From Anoplolepis gracilipes (lineage: Eukaryota > Arthropoda > Insecta > Hymenoptera > Formicidae): 64,000 nucleotides of DNA. The notes beneath the pieces are model-generated. The model saw only the letters and a program-made list of their open reading frames with translations. It was not told the origin of the DNA and did not search any database. The stretch lies in NCBI RefSeq assembly GCF_047496725.1, contig NC_132981.1, positions 4,926,001 to 4,990,000 of the forward strand, written 5' to 3'. The translations under genes and the position numbers were made by a program. The stretch's first letter is position 1. Each line of letters starts with the position of its first letter. Positions 24,201-38,300 of this stretch are shown here, piece after piece.

Positions 24201-27200
24201 ATTACCATGAACAATCGCGAGCGGATTCCTGCAATTTCTTCCTTCCTAGCCTCGCGCTGAATCTCGCGCCTCCCCTGTTGACTGGTGGATTCCCAGCGAT
24301 TCTTGATGTCGTCCATCTTTGAGAAACTGATCGGTCGTTCACGCGTGGTGCGTTTTGCCTTCACAATCTCGGTCTCCACGTCTGAAAAATCGTGAAAAAA
24401 AAATTAATACAATTGCATTCAACACAACGAAAGAACAAGATAAGAAAGTATATGAAAAAAATATTTACTGGGAAAAAAAGAGAAAAAAAAAAGTTTTAAA
24501 TTTAAATTAAGTGAAAAATGCACATTCGTGCTAAATCTAAATAAATTTGTGATGCAAAATTTTTATCGCGTGTCTTTCTTTTATCGTAATATCTTCTCAT
24601 TTATCTCACCTTCGGTCTCCTCCGTTTCCACGTCGTCTTCACTTTCGCTCGACTGCTCGTAGGGTATGCCATTGAGAGATTCATCCGCCACGCCAATATC
24701 CATGCCTTTCGCCTGGAATCTGCATGAGAAGACATGCAAGGCGGTTACAGATATTCCGATTACGCTTGTAACATGTTCTGTTGCTTGTCTGTTTTCTCGA
24801 GTTTCAAGTTGCAAAAAGAAAACTGCTGACTGCTGAATACCACGAAAATGTCACTCGTACCGGTTGTGTCGCACACGAAATAGATTAATAATAATTTTCA
24901 ACCGTGAGATTTATATTCGACGTCATAATTATTATAATAAATGCCTTGAAATTTCTCTTGATGCGTTTCTACTTCGATAAATACTAATTTGCTAATAAAA
25001 GACAATTTTATGATTATTGCATCTAAGAGTGTAATATTATAATTATATTTTTATTTGCTCTATAATATATTAAAATTTTATTAATTTTATCAATTCTTTA
25101 ACAACACTTTCGAATATTATTAATATTTAATTCTTTATCGTAAATAAATACGACGTGAACATTGCTAGCTTGCCGAGAAATGCTAGACGAAATTACAGAC
25201 TCATCATTATGCATCTTACGGAAACGAATCTGTGTCACGGTAAGATACGCGGTTTAAGATTAACGCAAAGAAAACCGTATATGGTCGAAGAGAAACGTGA
25301 CTTGAGCCAGGTAATACATATAAGCATAATGTGAAATTCTACTCCGTGAATATATTACAAACAGATTTTTAGTCAGCAATTTTACATCTCGTAAAAAATC
25401 TGTCATTGATTGCTCACTTGGCCAGTTTACTGAGGATGCTGGGCGATCTCTTGACGGCGATCTGCGACGGCGATCTCTCAATTTCATTGACGTTCTCTGT
25501 GCTAGCTTTCTCGAAGACTTGGAAGCGCGACTTGACGTTTAAGCTTGAGAGCTCCTCGAGTCCTAGGTCGGGTTTGTCGGAAGCTGAAAAATTCAGAGAA
25601 GAGATCTCTTTACTCCATTCCCCGCGTTGCTTCCGCTCCTGTTCAAACATTTAGACATTCTCTTTCCTCAGCGGCAAATTTGTTAGACCGCCACTCGAGA
25701 ACACGGCAATTCGTGGAAAAGACAAAGTTGCATACAATAATATAAAATTCTAAAAAGCGTTTCCAAAAGGAAAAAATCTTGTTAAAACAGCTGATGTTAA
25801 AAAGGCAAAATGAGGTGCTATGACAAGTACAATCACGTTACGTAGCATCATGTTACGACTTGTATAAATTTTTTTTTTTCTCGTGAATGTCGTACATACC
25901 TGCGACGAGATATCATATACCGCTCGTTTCCCGCAAACTCTATACATATTAATAATATCGTATCTATAAAATAATATGATTTTGATGTTCCCAGACGAAC
26001 AAGTTATCTATTTTTTTATTTCAATTTCCCGGATATCTCATTGGTCTATGACACACATTTAATAATAAATATTTCAAACAAATTGTCAAGAAATGTAAAA
26101 ATAAGATAAACCTGTAAATATGTTTAATGCGTTAAGAAATATAATACAAAAATAATTTTATATTTAAAACGTTATCAAATAATATTCATCACTTTTTCAT
26201 GCAAAAGAAGAGATTAATTTTATTGTTGACAATAAAATTGCAAATGTCGCTCCTCACTTTCGTATGCTAAAACGAATTCACATCTTATGTTCCATTAATC
26301 GACACACTGATATGTGAGACACCGACGTGATTTGATGCACAGATAATTTTTCGATTCGACAGAACCAATCAGTGGGTTAAAGAAGCCACTCGCCAAATAG
26401 GACACACAATGTTAGGAGCAATCTCTGTGTTTCATACATGTACACACACACATACACACACACACACACACACGCACGCACACACGCCTGTCGAATATCG
26501 TTACCTCTGACCACATCGGGTGGCAACTCTTTCGGCTCGTTCTCCCGTATGATCAGCTCCGGCTTTCGAGGTCGCACTGCGGAGTTCACAAGACAAACTC
26601 TTTGTCGTATTAACGATACCACTCATTCTCTTTGCGCGCGCGTGCTCGCATGTAATTATATGGAAAGGGGGGGGGAGGCGGGGGGGAGAGAGAGGACTGT
26701 AATTTTAGCCTCTGTGCTCTAAGAGTTTATAACACAGTGAAGTCCGCGATGACGGTGTACTCAGTATTTCCCTCCTCCCTTTCCAAGTTATACCAGCAAT
26801 TAAGACAGCATTATGCTACATCTAGATTCTCTTATGCACTACTCTATCTTTGTCTGAAGTCGTACAACTTCCTTTCAGTTATCTTTACATCAAGAATGCA
26901 ACCTTGTTTTCACTTGTCTTTATGTTCCACATACTCATCTCTGGACGTGTATATCTTGTTACCGGGACAGAAAAACACGAGACGCATAAGTTCGTACAAA
27001 ACTGTACAAAACCTGAGACGAGCGGCTGGGATTAATCGAACGTCCCGGCTAATCATTAGAGCGAAAGAAATTTACGAGCATCGCGAGAGGGAACCAACTT
27101 TATCTATTCCAATTTTCCCGTCGAAACGCGTATCCCATAGGTCCCTTTACGTTCCTTTAATACATTCCGCTCGCTTTATCCTCGTGCAAAATCCTGCCGG

Positions 27201-28772
27201 CCGAGAGATTAGCGGTTAGATCGGCCGACGACGAGATCGACACCGATCGTTAAGTACCCGCGTTAAGATTTAACGTATAATATTCGCCAAGAGAGCGACC
27301 CGTTTAAGCGGATTAACGCGGCTTAAAAAAAGCGTACACGCTGCATATATATCTGCGCGCGCGAGAGAGAGATATAGTAATCATCTTACCGGGTTGTTCG
27401 GACTCCTCGACCGGTTTCGGTTGGAAGAGCTCCTTGAAGTGGGGTTTACAGTAGAGCGTGCTCTCGTGGCTCTCGTAATTGTCCACGTTGAGCTGCTTGC
27501 CGCATTGCACGCACCGGAAGCAATTCTTGTGCCATACCAGACCCTCGGCCTTTGTCTGTTCCATTTGGAAGACGACCTTGCCGCAGCTGCGACAATTCGT
27601 ATTCGCATCGCCGCCCTGACCCACCTGCAACGCGTCAAATTTATTAGTGCCTTCTTTTGCCGACTTTCACTCTCTACGCATCTTTAGAAGAGGCACAAGC
27701 AGGTGATTTTCTCCAACACTCGTCATTCTCGGTTGAACGTGTACCGAAGTGTGTGAGTTAAGCGAGAGTTTAACCGATTGCATTCAGATGATAATTTCAA
27801 ATGATTTTAATGCAATATGTAAGACACAGGTATAAAATATTACTTTGGGTATTACATAATTTTGGTGTCAAATATAAAGGGTTCATAATTTTTTAAGAGA
27901 ATCATTTTACGAAGTATTTTTCTTTTTATTTTCTTATTTTCTAGCATAGTTTTTATTATGTAAAAATGAAATGCTTTCAGAGTTTAATAACACGAAAATA
28001 ATGAAAGAAAAGAGAGACTTACGGCATTTAGCTGCTGTTGCACTTTTCCTGCATCGACCGAACGTACGTGCAGAACTGTCTTCTTACTGAGAGCATCGAA
28101 TTTATTAAAGCTTGATTTCTGTAAATATAAACAGTGATCATGTAAGAAAATAGATACTAAGAATCTGAAAGCTAAAAAAAGAGGAGGTAAAGAAGAAAGA
28201 TAATACAAAGGAAAATTTTACAAACAAACATTTCTTCTAGCATTATCATGTAGCAAGAAAATTTGATGTTTCGCAACCCCTTACGATTTTTAAAATAAAA
28301 ATGACACAAAGAGAAATGGTTGTAGATTAGAAAAAAAGAAGCCAAATTCCAAAAATTATCATTGTATGGAAATAAAACTTGCACGTGCAAAATTATTAAA
28401 TTATTAAAACTTAATTAAACCTTGGTATAAGATTGAAATATTCTATTTTAAGATAATAATTTGTATTGCATAATTTCTACCTAGAGAGAGAAAGAACTTT
28501 TTAATTATACATATTATTTTAATTATACACATTATTACAGTACGTATTTTTATAAACTGCATTAACTTTTATACTGCAATTTTCAGCCTTTATGAAAAAG
28601 TAATATTAATTCTCCGAAAAAAATCGTACAAAGATCTGAGAAAGCAGAAAAATCAATCGCAAGCTAAAAAAGCGAAGCATGTATTTCTCTTTCTCTCACT
28701 TTCTTGAGAAAAAGATGACAAAGCAATCAAAAACTTTGGGTCAAATCGAGAGTCAAACCTCTGTACGAATTT

Positions 28773-28827
<55 letters not shown>

Positions 28828-31800
28828 TTCGTTAAAATTGTTCTTACCTCGAATTTCGGCTTCTCGCATGCACGATCCTTGTCCTTACCCTCGCTCGTTA
28901 AGCTTGCCAAACTACAGTAGGAAGCCCTCTGTCCCCCGGGGTCGGTTTCATTGATTGTCAATTTAAGGTTTCGCATGCCGGGAAGAGGTAGACGTCGAGA
29001 AGAACAAAGAGAAGAAACGGAGGTCGCGAGTTAGTGAAACGGTGGCGTAAAACAAACAACAGGCGGAATACGGTACTCGAGTACTTATCACGGGATGCAG
29101 CAGTTAGCGATATTCATTATCCACGTTTATGGCGTGGCCAACGACACGGCCGGAAATTTTAAAGTCATAATTTGCAGGTAGAGAGATCCCTCACGTGGCC
29201 GAGGACAAGAACATATATGTATATATATATATATATACGCGACGACATCATCATCATCATCATCATCGTCATCGGAGGCGGAGACGGTGCTCGAGTCTTC
29301 GCTAATATTTACGTCCGAGAGTATTAATTTTTTATTTTTTCTAAGCATACATTTTATGCCGTACACTCAATATAAAATGCACGTCCTTGAAGCAAGCGAG
29401 GGATCTTGCGCGAAAGACCGCCGTTCGTAAAGCAAAGATATTTGCTTTACGAACGTCACACATTGTGTTGAACAGTCTTTCTGTATTTTCAATATTTTCT
29501 TCGCAATCTGTGTTTTACGCCTTTAATTATTTATGCACGATTTGTTGGTTTCTTTAAAAAAGAAAAAAAAAACAACTTTTTTTCGATTTGAATTTTATGA
29601 ACGATAGAGAGTACGCGCGACTTCTCTGTCGCCTGCGTTTTAATCGCCTTAATCGAAACTTTGTCAACTGCTGCATCGGACGGACAAAGAAAAAGAGGAC
29701 GAACAAAACGAATGACAAAGGACAACATTGGAAGTAGCACGGAATTTATTCGTTGAATTGCGTCGCTCGATCACTACGCGCTACGAACTCACACACTTCA
29801 TCTCGAATTAACTTTGCTTTCGACACCGTCACGCCATCATATCAGTCGCATCAGTAGGCTTTCTTCGACAAAGCGATACGATCACGAACGTTTAATAGGT
29901 TGGCATTATCGTTAACACGATATATTTCTATGCTAAGAATCATAAAATCGAATTATATTGAATTATGTTTTTCTTTAATTGGAATAAAAAAGATTGCATA
30001 ATCAAACGTCTCTCATCGATAGCACAATTTTCGATAAAATCAGAGCAAGACTCGTTAGAGTCAAAGTTAATGGATAAAAAGGAAATATTTGTAATTATTA
30101 ATTTATCTAAAAAATTTTAAATTATAATTCTTTAATATTTATTATTAATTACTCATGACTCTATTTTATTTATTTATTTTAGAAACTGTCGTTTGTTTCA
30201 ATTTTGCAATTAAAATAAAAATTCTGACAACTTTACGACATATTTAACAGCATCGCAGCCTCGATGCGAAAAACGTTTGACCCGCTTTTCCAACTTTCCA
30301 TTCCATATTCGGATCTAAAACGTCGGAAAACGCAGGTAGTACACGAAATTTCGAGGGAACACGCGTGCCCCGTCGACATTCCCGCGAGCAAAGTTGTGCA
30401 CCGAAAACCCGATAACCGGATAACCGATAATCAGCGAGTGGAAAAAAAAAGAAACTGGTAATCGCCATCCGGAGTTCGCGTTTCCACGCAATCGGCTGAA
30501 GTAGGGTAAATGAGTAGTGGATTATTATCAAGTCGGCCCTTCCATAAATGGAGAGACGGCATTCGCGGTGCGATGGAATGAACTACTCCGGCGTTCATGC
30601 GGGTTCTCGGAGCAATGTACTTGACCGAGTGCTTATTCAAGGAGAGAACCCATATTATACCGAAATTCCTTTCTCAAATCTCTTTCCGGCGAGATATTTG
30701 TATATTTATTAAGAAATTATGAATTATTAAATTAAAGTTAAATCTCCTGACCTATGTAATCTTAACTCGTCAAGTTTGAATAATGCCGTGTTTCTACAGA
30801 ATAAATTTAATTAATTAATGAACAGCGTTGAAGAGATAAAGTTACAGTGTATGTCAAGAGAGAGTTCAATTCTGTCATATCGTCGATTATCGATCAGATT
30901 TGTATTACTTTTTTGTGATAGTTGTTAAATTTTTCAAACATTCAAACTCAATGTTTTAGGGCAAAAAGAATTAATCGCCTTCTACGGAAATTATCACAAA
31001 CATCAGCGTTTGTTCCTATTTTTTTTTTTTTTTTTTTCATTCGTTCGATTATTCGCGATCAACGCGAACGCAGCAAATAATCGACGGCCTTCAAGAACCG
31101 GATAGGCTAAAACAATTATACACCCACACCGCTCTATAGATCGTTACCCTCGGATAGAAATTGCCAATCGAGCCACGATAAAAGATACTCAAAACAATAA
31201 TACGTTAGATCGAGTTGGCGATCCATCGCTCTATTGTCGCACGGTCAGCGACTCCGATGTTGTCCATGTCACTTACAAAAGGTACTTACGAGGGCCTTGA
31301 CCGACACCCCGGTGAAGACGGACGCGTCTTTGGTGAATTTTGAGTAACCCTGCTCGCATACTCTCAGATCACCCATCGACCTCGCTTTCTACGGTCGAGC
31401 GAGAAAGCGTCAACGAGAATACAAATTAGCAGCGAGTCGTTTCGAGAGTCGCGAGTTCTGTGAAATATCGATCACAAGCAATAATGGATCTTATCAAAAG
31501 TCACGACCAAAGTTTCTTACTTGAAATGAAGGATGGATTTCCTACTTGGATGAAGGCATCTTACATGTTGTACAAAACTTTTTAAATCTTACGATACTTT
31601 GTTATCTGTATTTTTCATCATCATACAATAAAGTCTCACAAAATGTTTGCGTAATATTAATTAACATTTATAGGACTGTTTTGTTGTAAAAAAACTTGTT
31701 GTATTTAAAAACAAATGTTTTTCAGAACAAAATGTTATGCAATTATATTAATATTTTATGTCACAGAACTCGCGCTCTAGATGTGATTAGTATATTAATA

Positions 31801-34800
31801 AAATAATGTTTATATTATTTGTTTAGAATTTGAATAATCGCTACGTTATGAAGCAAATGTCGGAAATGGCTCATGCAGTAAGATTAGATAATGCATTTCT
31901 CATTCCTCATACATATTATGCCGAAACTAATTTGCAATATCGTTAATAAGCATTCGCATGCTTGCAAAAATTTTTGTCTATGCGGCACAATTCTTTCTTA
32001 CTTTGTTACTAAGAAAGAAATTGCAAGTATATTATATTTACTTTACGAATAAAAAAGTATTAATAATGCAAAGAATGAAAATTTATAAAAACGAAAAAAA
32101 TTCATTATTCAAGAAAATGATCACAAAGGCTTTTAAAAAAAATCTCATTTTTTAAAAATCTATTATTAAACAAAAAAATAATTTCAAGATCCTACTTTAT
32201 CTTAGTTTGTATAAAAAAGGTTCTTCAAACTTTCTAATTCAAATAAAAAGATGAGCACTTAATTTGATGTATAACATCATTCCCGACAATAAACAAGACG
32301 AAACGACAACATATGACATTCGATGTATGTTTAAACGAATTATAATAAGCATATACAAACCTCTTCGGCCTCCCCCGCGTGGCTCGTTTTCCCGAAAGCC
32401 GCCTGATCGCCGTCGCTCATGTTCGAGATGTCGCCAAAGCTGCGACACTGTTAGTGACAAAATACATCTGACAAATGTATCGGCTATTAACGAAGCAAAT
32501 TTGCGGCAAAAGCGTACGAAATAATCGTATCATAGCAATCTTATCAATAGAAAAACAAACGAGACACTTCCCATCTTATAAAAAAAAAAAATAATGTTCA
32601 ATAAAATAACAAGTTTATCTCTTCTATATTAATGTCCACGTATTTCTCTGTAAATGTAAACATACATATAATCTCATTCCTATATTACTTACTAATTGCT
32701 TGATGGACACGCCGGTCGCGATCCGTTCCCTACACAACTTCTCCTGATCGCTACGACTCGTCTCCGAGACATAGTTTTGTGTCTGCATGCGCAAAAAGAA
32801 GAAAAACAAAATGCAGGCGCGAATCGATGAGCATTGCATGCAAATAATGAGTATTAAGGACTCTTAAATCCGTTTTTGCGCGATCTCGCGCTGCGAATCA
32901 CAATTACACGGAGTATTTTCGCGCGAAATACGCACTTTAATCAATTACATGTTAATACCACAATCGTCATATCTCAACGATTTGCTCCGATTTACCAACA
33001 TAGCAACAAATTATAATTTTTCTTTTCATAAAAAGCGATTTTGTAAAACGTGCTCGCGATCATGTTGACCCACTACTTATTTTCATTACTTACTCGCATA
33101 AAAGCGCAAAGTTACACACGCAATTCTCGAAAGTGACAATCTCATCGACGCCCTTAATCAGACCTAGCGCAAAAAGTAGCTCTTAGTTGCTTATAGCGTG
33201 ATTGCACGCCAGTCGCACTAATTATTTAGAGTTACGCCAGCCATTATTTCCGCGATCGTGTCTAGTAGATCGCGAGATGAGGGTTCAGAGATAAGTCTCG
33301 TGCACGCGTTTATTCATTGCAGGAAAATTAAAGTCAGAAAATAGCATTTCTCGCAAACACACAAATATGTGAAACTGGAAAAGAGTTGAATAAAAAGGAA
33401 TGAAAAGAAAAGAAGAGCATACCGAATATTTAATTAAAATTTACATTAAACGTCAAAGTGTATTTTATGCTGAAAAATTCTAAGAATTGATTTGCGAAAA
33501 TTTAAATGTATGAAAGAACATGCGATAGTTTTGAAATATCCTGCATATAATCATGTGAACTGTATTTGATACAAAAAAAAAAAAAAATTAATTTTCTATA
33601 TGCTAATTTAATTATAATTATTAGTTAGTATGCAGTTAGTTTTCGGACAATATGCTTTAGCGTAACTTACCAGTGACTTAACATTGACGTTCGATAAATC
33701 GTCCTCGTCGGAGAAATCGATCATCTCTGAATGCGATCGCCGAGCACCCGTATGCATGCTTGCGTCTCGTAAGCTACAATTCTGACGAAAAAAAGAAACA
33801 CAAACACACTGAGCATGCAACAAAGAGATTAATAAGCTGCATCTACGCTAATTTGCATCGAGCCATTAGTCGCGTATAAGATATCAAACGGCAAGAATAA
33901 TTATTATATGCTGCATTAATTTAGTTTACGATGTATTTTTTCAGAATTCGAATTTCATAAATATAAGCGAGAAAACACTTGATTTCACGTTTACTATTTT
34001 ATTTCAATTAAGAAAGGAACCCATTATCGATAAAAATTTTACGAGCAACTAATATAAGAGAAGCAATGCACTTGCGACAATAAAATCGTATTTTTTGCTG
34101 TTTACAAACACAAATAATTTATGCAATTTTATTTCAGCAGATGGACGTAATTACATTGACATTATGCAAGAAAGATCTAATAAAAGAAAATTTATATACA
34201 CAATTAGATTGGCGACACGAAATAAACTTGGCACATTTTAAACATAAGTACTTACATATACATACATTATACTCACGCGATAAACAAGACACGTCCCACG
34301 ATACCGTTAATTGGCATAATTAAGGGATAAGATTCGCATGACACGATTGTTATGAATACTAGTTTGAAATCATTACTAAAGTTGTTTCTATTCGAGCAGT
34401 TGTAAGTTTGTCTCATGAGTCAATATATAAATAGTAACAATCATAATCAAACGATAATAACATTTTTTAATCTCTCCTCTGCAATTGATGATGAATCGTT
34501 TAATCGCTCGTAATGTGTATGTATTCGATTCTCGCTGAGTCAATTGATTTTTTGTATAATATCAATATCAATCAATATAATATCAATTTTTCACTGACGT
34601 TAACGTCATAAAGGATGATTCGCGAAACGGAAGTAAAAGCTCGCGCTCGCGTAGCAAAGGGAATGGCGTCGCAATCTCGATCGATATCGTTCGCTGCTCT
34701 ACTTAATCAGCGCTTCGATAGCGTATCGTTTGGATCTCTGATTCCAAGAGGAGCTAAATAGAAAACTCGCTATATCTGTGCCGACGAAATCCGGAAAAGC

Positions 34801-35314
34801 CGGGGTATGCAGATGAGAGACGAAAAATGCTAGCTTCCGGTTTTCACCGGTGTTTAACCGCCGGCGAAGAGTTACCGAGAGCAAAGCGATAATTAACGTG
34901 ATAACAGTTATTTTGTACCCGCGAATCTCGTATGTTGGAGGACCGCCCTCACTTATGTTTAACGTAGAGTAACCCGTAATAATCGTTTATTGGATAAGAA
35001 ATCGCGTTGACATATATACGCCGTGTCGGTGATTAACGCGATAGAATAAAATAAATTAACATAGCGCTTACATGGCAAGACGTATACACAGGGTGTCCCG
35101 GAATAATCGTCAATTTCCTTTCATTCGCCGATCCAATTGTTTCTCTAAAATATATTTACGACAATACAATTTTTCAAGGAGAGTTTGAAGTTTGAAATAA
35201 CTACGCGCATTTAAGTCGACCGAGCTTCGATTTGACGTCTTATCAGATTTTCTTTCTTCAACTATTAAAGAATCCGTACAGGTAAGAAGATAGCTCCGGG
35301 ACATCCCGTACATA

Positions 35315-35351
<37 letters not shown>

Positions 35352-38300
35352 GCGCGCGTGCGTGCACATCTATCAAAACGATTTATCACTTACCACGGAG
35401 ATGTTCTCCTTCTCGAGATCGCTCTTCTTGCTCTTCTTGGTTTTCTTTGTACGCGGCGTAAGGTTCGGCGAGGTGGCATCGTTACCTGCGACGCCCTCGA
35501 TCTTCTTCTTCTTCGTTTTCGTCCCAACCTTCGAGGAGGTCACCAAGGTAGAACTGGCGGTCACCGTTTCCTCGCGGCTCTCGCTCTGCAACGGACAAGT
35601 AGAAGGAAATAAATGAGTGAATACCAGTTAAATCTAGAACATCCGAGATTGAACTTTTTCTTCATGGCATTCTCGCGCTGGGATTCTTCGCGCGTCTCGA
35701 ACAATTAAAATGCTAATGGTAATTTCCTTCGTTGGAGATACCGAATATATTTCTTTCGTGACTAGATTGTATGTGGCACACACGCGGGTCTCTCCCGGAA
35801 AGGCATACAGACTCGCAGGAACTAGATTTAGCGTAGGCTATTGTGTCGCTCTTTGGGATTCAATGGATTTTATTGCGCACGTAAGTACGACGTAAGTGAA
35901 ATGCGGCCTTTGCGGTGGGATACGAAAGTTTACATTCGCCCAAGAAACGCGATTTGCAAGCAATAATATCGATTTCACGGTATTGTAACGCAATCTTTCC
36001 GTAGAGACGCGTATGCGGCAGTGAATGAAAAAAAAAAAAAAAATAATATTAATAAACCTTTTAGTACGTTGTCTTTTTTATACAATGATTTATTTAAGCG
36101 ACCAAACTGGCAAATCAAATTTATTATTAAAAGGTTGACATCGACGACCTTTCGACCTTTGGTTTAGGTCACCTTTTAGGTCAGTCGACTTTCTGACGTG
36201 TAAGTTTAATGTTCGATCTGTAACACCTCAACCGTCAGCGTCAATCAAGACTTGAAAAGGACCTAAACCAAAGGTTGAAACGTCGTCGATGTCAACCTTT
36301 TAATAATAAATTTGATTTGCCAGTTTGGTCGCTTAAATAAATCATTGTATAATTTTCATTACTGGTGATATAAATTAGTATCAGGTGTCTTTTTTGTTAT
36401 TTAATGATTTGTGTGTTGCTATGAAAAATACATTTTTTTTTGTTTTTTGTAAAGAGTTTTTATTCAGTGCAAGTAAAATCTTATTTAGTAATAAGATTTA
36501 TTAATTATACTGAACGATTACTAAACCATTACAGACTAAATGTGCGGAAAATGTAAGTTAGAAAGCGTGCTAAAAGAATAATAAATTAAATTGCATGATT
36601 TGAGATCCAATAAAACAGTCACTGTTCTTCCTTAAAGAAAAACGTTTAAGACATTTCTTTTCTATTTCTATTAAAACAAAATCACAGTATCACGAATCTT
36701 TCTATCATAAATTATAAACTATTTATATAATTATTTATCGTTAATATTTTATATAATAACGTAATATCTAAAAATCACAATTTTTTACTGAAAATGCTCT
36801 TTACAGACAAACCAAAATTATTGCTCTAACAGGATGCTTATCCAAGTATATGTACCGTTGCAAGCTGTTCTTTGAGATGATCAAGTGCATATTCTCAACG
36901 CACGTTATTCGTGACGTGTATACGTGAGCGTGCATAACGCGATCATCTGCACGTTAGAAAGGCGAGATTTGCGACGGAATATTTGTTTAATCATATGGTT
37001 TCACCGGCGCGGGTGGAACTGCTCCGATATCGTACGCTGCAATTAAAGAGCCTACGTGATTCTCGGTTCGATTAGTAATTGTTCAACCTGTAATAACTCG
37101 AGTGGCGGGTGCCTACGATAACACGCCGAGGTAACGGAATAATTATCAGAAGAGAGAATTTACACGTTCTGGTCTCACGAATATAAAATGAGTTCAAGAT
37201 GATAAATTAAAATGAGAAAAAAAAATGTTAATTTTCGAATTTATAAATTAAAAGGATGAGAAGCGCGTTTCATTTGTCAAACCGAAATGATTTCGGCTTT
37301 GATTCATTCGGAAAACAACAAAACCTAGATTTTAGTCCACGTTTCAGCTGACATATCGTAAGGCCGACTGATAAGCAAACGCCGAGTGTTCATAGAGCCC
37401 CGACGATTTATGCGCCACAGCTTAATTGCTCGACAAGTATGACTGGCCGACAAGGAAGACTTTCGATAAGAGTCCCGCGTGCGCGAAAAGCAATATTCCA
37501 GAACGCATGAGTTCGCTATGCGAGCGTAACGCAAAACCGTGACATAATGAGCGCCGCCGGTAATCAAGACGACGTGACGTCCGACTATTAATTACCTCGA
37601 GAGTCGAGAAACCAGCACGGCACAACATCCAATTCTCGTCGTCGAAACGAGCGGTTTATTTATATTTACTTCGAACGTATCCTACGACAACGCGATACAC
37701 CAGAAAGGAAGGATGTTCGAACGCTCGATAAATCGAAGATTTAAAATGAGTGAGAATCTGATATTTCGTAAATCTTGATATTAATGACGCACTTTGTCAA
37801 TTTTTGTTTAGAACTGTTTCAGAAATTGAGACATATCTCTTTGCGATATGTATTTCACAAGCTGTCTGCTTTCCATACTTACGTGCTCTCTGACACAAGA
37901 GTACGGAAGCAGAGTCCACGTTACGTTTCAATTATTATTCACTCTCATCCCGAGGAAACCGGAAGGCAGTCACTTCCGAGCTTTTCTTCACCGAAGACTT
38001 TCCCATAGAAAAATAATCGCTCCGATCACATAATCATCATCACTAGTTCACAAAATACAAAATGGTGTACGAAAGGTTTACGAACTTATCCTAGCAGTCT
38101 CTAGCACCGACCACGCACTCAGAATGACGGACGCGCGTCCACCTTGGCAACGAGGTCGACGAAGGACAGAGGGAGAAAGAAGGAGTCACTGGAGCCGGAT
38201 TTCAAAGTGCGAGCGAGACAACCGACGACCGAAATGAGAGTGGGAGTGATGCAGAGTGAAAGAGAGAGAAGAAAAGAGAAAGAGAAAGAAAGAAGAAGAA

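Noticed and set aside
25584..25645. Longer form of LIM exon 11 starting after CAG at 25646
   Set aside because: It enters in phase 0, while exon 10 leaves in phase 1; the CAG at 25584-25586 restores phase and completes the DVVRASD motif.
25909..25948. Exon-like segment with donor CAG before GTATGT between LIM exons 10 and 11
   Set aside because: 40 nt and phases incompatible with the phase 1 neighbours.
31277..31289. Second GTAAGT 13 nt beyond the exon 6 donor
   Set aside because: Use would add 13 nt and break the frame into exon 7.
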